Shown in pieces: positions 59,607 through 64,000 of a DNA stretch of 64,000 nt. The stretch is from Cellulomonas gilvus ATCC 13127. Its GTDB lineage: Bacteria; Actinomycetota; Actinomycetes; Actinomycetales; Cellulomonadaceae. The DNA is taken from assembly GCF_000218545.1 (NCBI RefSeq), contig NC_015671.1, forward strand, positions 1 to 64,000, in the 5' to 3' direction. Every line of letters starts with the position of its first letter. Within the stretch, counting starts at the first letter, position 1. The translations under genes were made by a program, and so were the position numbers. The notes below the pieces were generated by a model that was not told where the DNA came from, did not search any database, and worked only from the letters and a program-made list of their open reading frames with translations.

Positions 59607-62600
59607 CTAGGAGAACGTGAACCAGTTGAGGTTCACGTAGTCGGCCGCCTGGCCCGACTCGAACGTCAGGTAGACCGTGTGCACCCCGGTCGTCCCCGTG
59701 ATGTTCGTCGGGACCGTGCGCCACGTCTGCCAGCCACCCGTGCTCGCGATCGCGAAGCTGCCGATCGGAGTGGCCGTCCGGCTGTCGAGGCGGACGGTGA
59801 CGAGCCCGCTCGCGCCGCCGCCCACTCCGGAGGCGACGCGTGCGGAGAACTGCGTGCGCGCCGTGCTGCCGAAGTCGACGGAGTCGAAGCGCAGGTAGTC
59901 CCCGTTACTGATCCAGCCCACGTTCTCACCGCCGTCCACGTCCTGCGTGGCCTCCGTGGCGACGCCCGCCATCGCGGCGTAGGCCTCGGCCTGGATGCGC
60001 GACGTCGCCGGTGTGCCGCCCGTGCCGCCCGACGAGCTCGTCGTGACGGTCACGGCGCTGCTCGCCGCGGACCGGTTGCCGGCCGCGTCGAACGCCCGGA
60101 CGGTGAACGTGTACGCGGTGGACGCCGCGAGCCCGGTGGCCGTGTACGTCGTGCCCGTCGCGGTCCCGACCACCGTGCCGCCCCGCAGGACCTCGTAACC
60201 CGTGACGCCGACCGCGTCGCTCGACGCGGACCAGGACAGCGTGGTCGACGAGGCCGTGGTGCCCGATGCGGTCAGGCCCGTCGGGGTGCTCGGAGCCGTG
60301 GAGTCCCCGCCACCCCCGCCCGTGCTGCCCGTGCTGCTCGCGACCGAGCGGGCCGGCACCGCGAGCGTCACACCGTTGGAGAACGTGACCGTCGTGGCCG
60401 TGCCGCTCATGTTGGCGGCCTGGTACGTGCGGACCCCGTTCCTGACGAACACCGCGTGCAGCGGGGTGTTCGCGGTGACGGACCGGTCCACCGTGCCCAG
60501 CGTGGACAGGTTCTTCAGCGAGTAGAACGTGTGCGCACGGGACTCGCCCTCCTCGACCGTGTACGACCCGGCCTGCGCGCGGAACTGGGACAGCGCGGTC
60601 GGGGCGTCGGCCAGCGCCTGGAACTCCCAGATGATGTCCTTCCACACGGTCGCGGGGCCGCCGTTGTTGCGTTCGAGCTCGGCGATGTTGCGGCTGATGT
60701 ACGCCGGGTCGTAGCCCAGGTACAGGTGTCCCGCGGTCGAGGGCAGCAGGTTGATGCCCTGGATCATCTCGGGCTCGGCGCTGAACCACGTCGCGTACGC
60801 CCCGCCGTCGCCCCACACCATGCCGACCGTGGAGTGGCCGAACGCGGCCGGGAACGCCTCGTCGTCGGTGTCGAACCAGTAGTTCTCGATCGCGGAGGCC
60901 TGCGTCGTGTAGAGGTAGATGCCCAGGTCACGGACGGTCTTGTTGTTCGTGGCCTGACCCCACTGGATCAGCCCGGACGCGAAGTTCATGCCCTCGGACG
61001 ACGACTCCTGGTTGTTGCCTGCGCCGAATGCGCCGTGCCCGGAGGCCCAGTCGTGGCCCGCGTAGATGTCGAAGTCACGCAGGAACGGGAAGCGCGTGTC
61101 CGTGCGGTCCCAGTTGGCCGCGTCCTTGATGACGGTGTTGACCATGCCGCCGTAGGCGGAGTCGGCCGCCCATGACGGGTCGAACTGCGCCACCGTCGCG
61201 GCACCCACCACGTAGTAGCCGTAGTGGAAGTGGTGGTCGTTGAGGTCGGTGTCGGAGCCGTAGGAGGCCGGGTAGCCGATCAGCGTGCCCCACGCGGGGT
61301 TGTACCAGAACGCGCGCTGCGTCTCGCCCGACGACGCAGTCATCCAGTCGGTGAGGCGCGCCTTGACCGAGCTCAGCAGCTTGTCCCGTGCGGTCGTGTT
61401 CCCGGTCAGGTGCGCGGCCTGGATGACCTGCGTCGCCCGACCGATCGCCTTGCCGGTCCAGTACGTGTCCTCGCCGAAGCCCGCGAACGGGTCGGTTGCG
61501 GCGACGTCGTCGATGTACCCCTTGAGCTGGGCCGCGTCGGCCGAGCCGCTCGGGAAGCCCGTGGGCGCGAGCTGCGGCAGCACGCCGTTGAACGGGGTGA
61601 CGGTGCGGAACTGCGTGCCGCCGATCACCACGCGCATCGGGCCGCGCGGTGAGACGTAGGAGTACGCGCTGGGCGTGGTGCCCGAGAGCTGGTCACGCTG
61701 GTGCGGGTAGAGCGCGAACACCGTGCCCGTGGTCGAGCCCTGCTTCGCGGTGGTGGTGAACGCGTACGTCGCGGTCATCTTCGCGGTCGCCTCGTCGTAG
61801 GACCACGAGACCTTGGTGCCCGTGACGTGGTTGTGCGCGTACGGCGCGTACGCGTCGAGCGCAGCGACGCGCGCAGAGTCGCTCGTCGACGTCGGCAGCA
61901 CCGCGACGGAGAAGTACGCGCCGCCGTTGAGCGACGAGGACAGCGTGTTGCCGGACAGGTTCCACGTGGACCCCGTCGGTCCGAACGCCGCGTAGTCGTG
62001 CCCGTTGATCGTGAACCCGACCGCGCCCCCGGTGCTGCTCCAGATCCGGGGTGCCGCGGTGCCCGTGAGCGTCGCGTTGCCTCCGGTCTTCGTCGCGTAC
62101 ACGAACGGCAGGCCGTGCCCGAACGTGGTGCGCAGGCTGCTCGAGCCGTTGCTCCACAACTCGCTCACGGTCCAGTCGGAGTAGCCGTCCACCTTGCCGT
62201 CGGCGGACAGGCCCGCGATGCCGAGCCGGAAGTCCTCGGCGTACGAGTAGTGGTACTCGCCCACCCCCGTGGACGTGCCGGAGATGCTGGGCGTCGTGGG
62301 GTAGCTGACGCCGAGTCCGTTGGTGAACGCGTGGAACGTCAGCGGGTGCGCCACCAGGTTCTCGGAGATCGAGGCGCAGTCGAACTTGCGCCACAGCAGT
62401 GACGTCCACCAGTCGTTGGTGGGGATCGCACCGGCCGGGAAGTTCGTGGTCACGTGCGCCCGCGGGTTGCTGACGGGGGTGTTGTTGCACTCCGTGGGCA
62501 CCGCACCGCCGGTGGGCGTGCCCTCGGCGTAGCTGCCGGCACCGACCGTGACGGCCGCTGCGCGTGGAGCGGGCAGCAGGACCGCCTGCACCAGGGAGGC

Positions 62601-62687
62601 GAGCAGCGCGCCCGCGGCGATCATGGCGACGAGCGCGCGGCGGTCCAGGCGTTGCTGCGCGGGTCTCGGCTCTGCGTGGGCAGACAT
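59607..62687 (-). CDS. Secreted GH81 endo-beta-1,3-glucanase with FN3 and CBM6
   Basis: The 1026-residue enzyme should cleave beta-1,3-glucans such as laminarin or fungal wall glucan. A signal peptide of about 45 residues ends PAPRAAAV. The GH81 domain (about 50-760) includes TNDWWTSLLW at the N-side and the catalytic Asp region FDIYAGHDWASGHGAFG. It also has the Glu cluster NNQESSSEGMNFASGLIQWG and SDTDLNDHHFHYGYYVVGAA. A Ser/Gly linker, one FN3 domain (about 795-885) and a CBM6 (about 896-1026, starting RIQAEAYAAMAG and ending NLNWFTFS) follow. A LacI-type regulator gene lies downstream. Confidence 0.93.
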   Translation of the reverse strand: MSAHAEPRPAQQRLDRRALVAMIAAGALLASLVQAVLLPAPRAAAVTVGAGSYAEGTPTGGAVPTECNNTPVSNPRAHVTTNFPAGAIPTNDWWTSLLWRKFDCASISENLVAHPLTFHAFTNGLGVSYPTTPSISGTSTGVGEYHYSYAEDFRLGIAGLSADGKVDGYSDWTVSELWSNGSSSLRTTFGHGLPFVYATKTGGNATLTGTAAPRIWSSTGGAVGFTINGHDYAAFGPTGSTWNLSGNTLSSSLNGGAYFSVAVLPTSTSDSARVAALDAYAPYAHNHVTGTKVSWSYDEATAKMTATYAFTTTAKQGSTTGTVFALYPHQRDQLSGTTPSAYSYVSPRGPMRVVIGGTQFRTVTPFNGVLPQLAPTGFPSGSADAAQLKGYIDDVAATDPFAGFGEDTYWTGKAIGRATQVIQAAHLTGNTTARDKLLSSVKARLTDWMTASSGETQRAFWYNPAWGTLIGYPASYGSDTDLNDHHFHYGYYVVGAATVAQFDPSWAADSAYGGMVNTVIKDAANWDRTDTRFPFLRDFDIYAGHDWASGHGAFGAGNNQESSSEGMNFASGLIQWGQATNNKTVRDLGIYLYTTQASAIENYWFDTDDEAFPAAFGHSTVGMVWGDGGAYATWFSAEPEMIQGINLLPSTAGHLYLGYDPAYISRNIAELERNNGGPATVWKDIIWEFQALADAPTALSQFRAQAGSYTVEEGESRAHTFYSLKNLSTLGTVDRSVTANTPLHAVFVRNGVRTYQAANMSGTATTVTFSNGVTLAVPARSVASSTGSTGGGGGDSTAPSTPTGLTASGTTASSTTLSWSASSDAVGVTGYEVLRGGTVVGTATGTTYTATGLAASTAYTFTVRAFDAAGNRSAASSAVTVTTSSSGGTGGTPATSRIQAEAYAAMAGVATEATQDVDGGENVGWISNGDYLRFDSVDFGSTARTQFSARVASGVGGGASGLVTVRLDSRTATPIGSFAIASTGGWQTWRTVPTNITGTTGVHTVYLTFESGQAADYVNLNWFTFS

Positions 62688-62903
62688 CCGGTCATCTCCG
62701 TTCTCAGGGCGCGCAGGAGCGTCGTCCGACGTCCGCGCGCGGCGGGGGGACTGCCGACCCGCGGCGCCGTGCGCCCACCGGGGGCCGGGCCCTCCGGGAG
62801 GCAGCGGTGCCTCGTGATCGGTCGTGCGGTCAGCCCCCGTGGCCGGCCTCGTCCTTGAGGCCTATGTCCGTTGACTCGTGTCACTGGGACTGAGGGGTTC
62901 AGG

Positions 62904-62923
62904 TTCACCGCGGACCGGGTGAA
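62904..62923. promoter_or_regulatory. Inverted repeat in the GH81/cupin divergent region
   Basis: TTCACC (62904-62909) and GGTGAA (62918-62923) form an inverted repeat with an 8-bp spacer. It lies over the expected -35 of the cupin gene and upstream of GH81. It is a candidate operator only. The rest of 62688-62953 shows no gene. Confidence 0.35.
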
Positions 62924-62953
62924 AGTCAAGTGGAGCGGGGCCAGACTGGTCCG

Positions 62954-63322
62954 ATGGCTCCCGAGACCCCGACCAGCACCCCGACGGATCTGCCCGCGGT
63001 GGCGCGCGCGCTGCTCGACGACGCGCGCTCGTCGGCGCACGGCCGCAGCGCGCAGCTGCTGCTGCACGACGGCGTGCTGCGGCAGACCGCGATCGCGCTG
63101 ACCGCCGGCACCGAGCTCGCCGAGCACAACTCGCCGCACGCCGCGAGCCTGCTGGTCCTCGCGGGCCGGGTGCGCGTCACGGGTCAGGAGGAGGCGACGG
63201 TCGACGAGGGTGTGCTCACGGTGCTCACGCACCAGCGGCACGCCGTCCGCGCGCTCGAGGACGCGGTGTTCCTGCTGACCACCGTCACCGGGCTCGCCGA
63301 CGAGCAGGTCGCCGCCGGCTGA
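62954..63322 (+). CDS. Cupin-fold protein
   Basis: The 122-residue protein resembles small cupins, with LTAGTELAEHNSPHAASLLV (a likely metal-binding His cluster) and VLAGRVRVTGQEEATVDEGV near the middle. The second cupin motif reads LTVLTHQRHAVRALEDAVFL. Such proteins are often called cytoplasmic LuxR-like or dioxygenase-related cupins; the substrate is unknown. A -10-like CAGACT (62942-62947) ends 6 bp before ATG 62954, so the mRNA is probably leaderless. GTG 62930 is an upstream alternative but would overlap the promoter. Confidence 0.8.
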   Translation: MAPETPTSTPTDLPAVARALLDDARSSAHGRSAQLLLHDGVLRQTAIALTAGTELAEHNSPHAASLLVLAGRVRVTGQEEATVDEGVLTVLTHQRHAVRALEDAVFLLTTVTGLADEQVAAG

Positions 63323-63326
63323 CGGG

Positions 63327-63569
63327 TCACCCGCGTGCGGGCCGTCCGGGCCGCCGGGGTGCCGCCGCGTCGCGCGGCATGCGGCCCGCGTCGCTCAGCG
63401 CGCGGCGCAGCAGCAGGTCGACCTGCGCGTTGAGCGAGCGCAGGTCGTCGGCGGCCCACCGCGCGAGCGCGTCGTGCACCGCGGGGTCGAGCCGCAGCAG
63501 CACGGGCTTGCGCTCGCGACGGGTGGGGGCGTCCCCACCCGCCGCGGCGTCCTGCGGGCGGTCGGTCAC
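63327..63569 (-). CDS. Small ribbon-helix-helix-like protein
   Basis: The 80-residue protein has a basic N-terminus and the segment [20 protein letters not shown] followed by [20 protein letters not shown]. This matches a ribbon-helix-helix (Arc/toxin-antitoxin type) DNA-binding fold. The C-terminus is Arg/Pro-rich. Its ATG overlaps the stop of the SPFH gene (ATGA), so it is co-translated with it. In actinobacteria such pairs of an SPFH protein and a small RHH-like protein are common; the target DNA is unknown. Confidence 0.75.
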   Translation of the reverse strand: MTDRPQDAAAGGDAPTRRERKPVLLRLDPAVHDALARWAADDLRSLNAQVDLLLRRALSDAGRMPRDAAAPRRPGRPARG

Positions 63570-64000
63570 GCGTACAGGCTGCCGGTGTTGACCACCGGTG
63601 TCGCGCGGCTCTCACCGCACAGCACGACGAGCAGGTTCGAGACCATGGCGGCCCGGCGCTCGTCGTCGAGCGTCACGACGCCGTCCCGCTCGAGGCGCGC
63701 CAGCGCGTCCTCGACCATGGACACCGCACCCTCGACGATCCGCTCGCGTGCCGCGATGATCGCGCCCGCCTGCTGGCGCTGCAGCATCGCCTGGGCGATC
63801 TCGGGCGCGTACGCGAGGTTGGAGATGCGCGCCTCGATGACCTCGATGCCCGCGATGACCACGCGTGCGGCCACCTCGTCGGCGATCTCGCCCGAGACCA
63901 CGTCGGTCGCTCCGCGCAGCGACTGCTCGCCGTCGTCGGCGTGGTCGTACGGGTGCGCCATGGCGACGTGCCGCAGCGCGGACTCGGACTGCACCCGGAC
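63566..64000 (-). CDS. SPFH/band 7 domain protein (3' part, runs off the window)
   Basis: Only the last 144 residues are visible; the 5' end is beyond the right edge. The text [38 protein letters not shown] and [18 protein letters not shown] is the late band-7/SPFH region found in stomatin- and slipin-like membrane scaffold proteins. The C-terminus ends [20 protein letters not shown]. The gene is the first of a two-gene unit with the ribbon-helix-helix gene. Confidence 0.82.
   Translation of the reverse strand, partial: VRVQSESALRHVAMAHPYDHADDGEQSLRGATDVVSGEIADEVAARVVIAGIEVIEARISNLAYAPEIAQAMLQRQQAGAIIAARERIVEGAVSMVEDALARLERDGVVTLDDERRAAMVSNLLVVLCGESRATPVVNTGSLYA

Overview
The window is a high-GC actinobacterial chromosome segment that opens at the replication origin. 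The gene order dnaA - oriC - dnaN - gnd - recF - DUF721 - gyrB - gyrA - DUF3566 - tRNA-Ile - DLW-39 - tRNA-Ala is typical of Actinomycetota. A secreted GH9 cellulase with CBM3c, two FN3 and CBM2 modules, and a secreted GH81 beta-1,3-glucanase with FN3 and CBM6, point to Cellulomonas or a close relative. This assignment is an inference from gene content, not a search result.

Layout. 1-12.3 kb: replication and topology genes, with the origin at 1535-2222 and two tRNAs. 12.3-20.1 kb: BenE-type transporter, a secreted carboxypeptidase-regulatory-like repeat protein, a protein of unknown function, a three-gene ABC-2 exporter, a PadR/HAAS pair with a palindromic operator on a leaderless promoter, and an acetyltransferase. 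20.2-23.1 kb: GH9 cellulase. 23.3-26.3 kb: an Ala/Lys-rich membrane protein, cyclophilin, rhomboid protease, a DnaA-box island and crgA. 26.5-38 kb: the actinobacterial growth and division cluster (DUF881, class E sortase, a 54-residue membrane protein, trpG/pabA, then on the minus strand fhaA, fhaB, pstP, rodA, pbpA, pknA, pknB). 38.1-39 kb: two small genes.

39.2-49.7 kb is a phosphate-uptake operon (pstC, pstA, pstS, pstB) with three extra genes between pstS and pstB: a large surface protein, a PstS-like protein with Ig-like repeats, and a sortase-fold membrane protein in which the expected catalytic His, Cys and Arg are all replaced.

49.75-56.3 kb is the most unusual part. A gamma-butyrolactone-receptor-like TetR regulator and an AfsA-type butyrolactone synthase sit beside a two-protein azoline-forming (TOMM/YcaO) cyclodehydratase and an M20 amidohydrolase. 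Three 26-bp ARE-like palindromes lie at the tetR promoter, the afsA promoter and the TOMM promoter; in the tetR and TOMM promoters the -10 hexamer sits at the same offset in the palindrome. A 32-residue ORF with a strong ribosome binding site overlaps the end of the YcaO gene and is stop-start coupled to the M20 gene. It is a candidate precursor peptide. I read the locus as a quorum-controlled RiPP-type system, which I do not recognise as a described cluster.

56.4-64 kb: VOC protein, a chemotaxis receptor broken by an in-frame stop, a LacI regulator, the GH81 glucanase, a cupin, a ribbon-helix-helix protein and the 3' part of an SPFH-domain gene that runs off the end.
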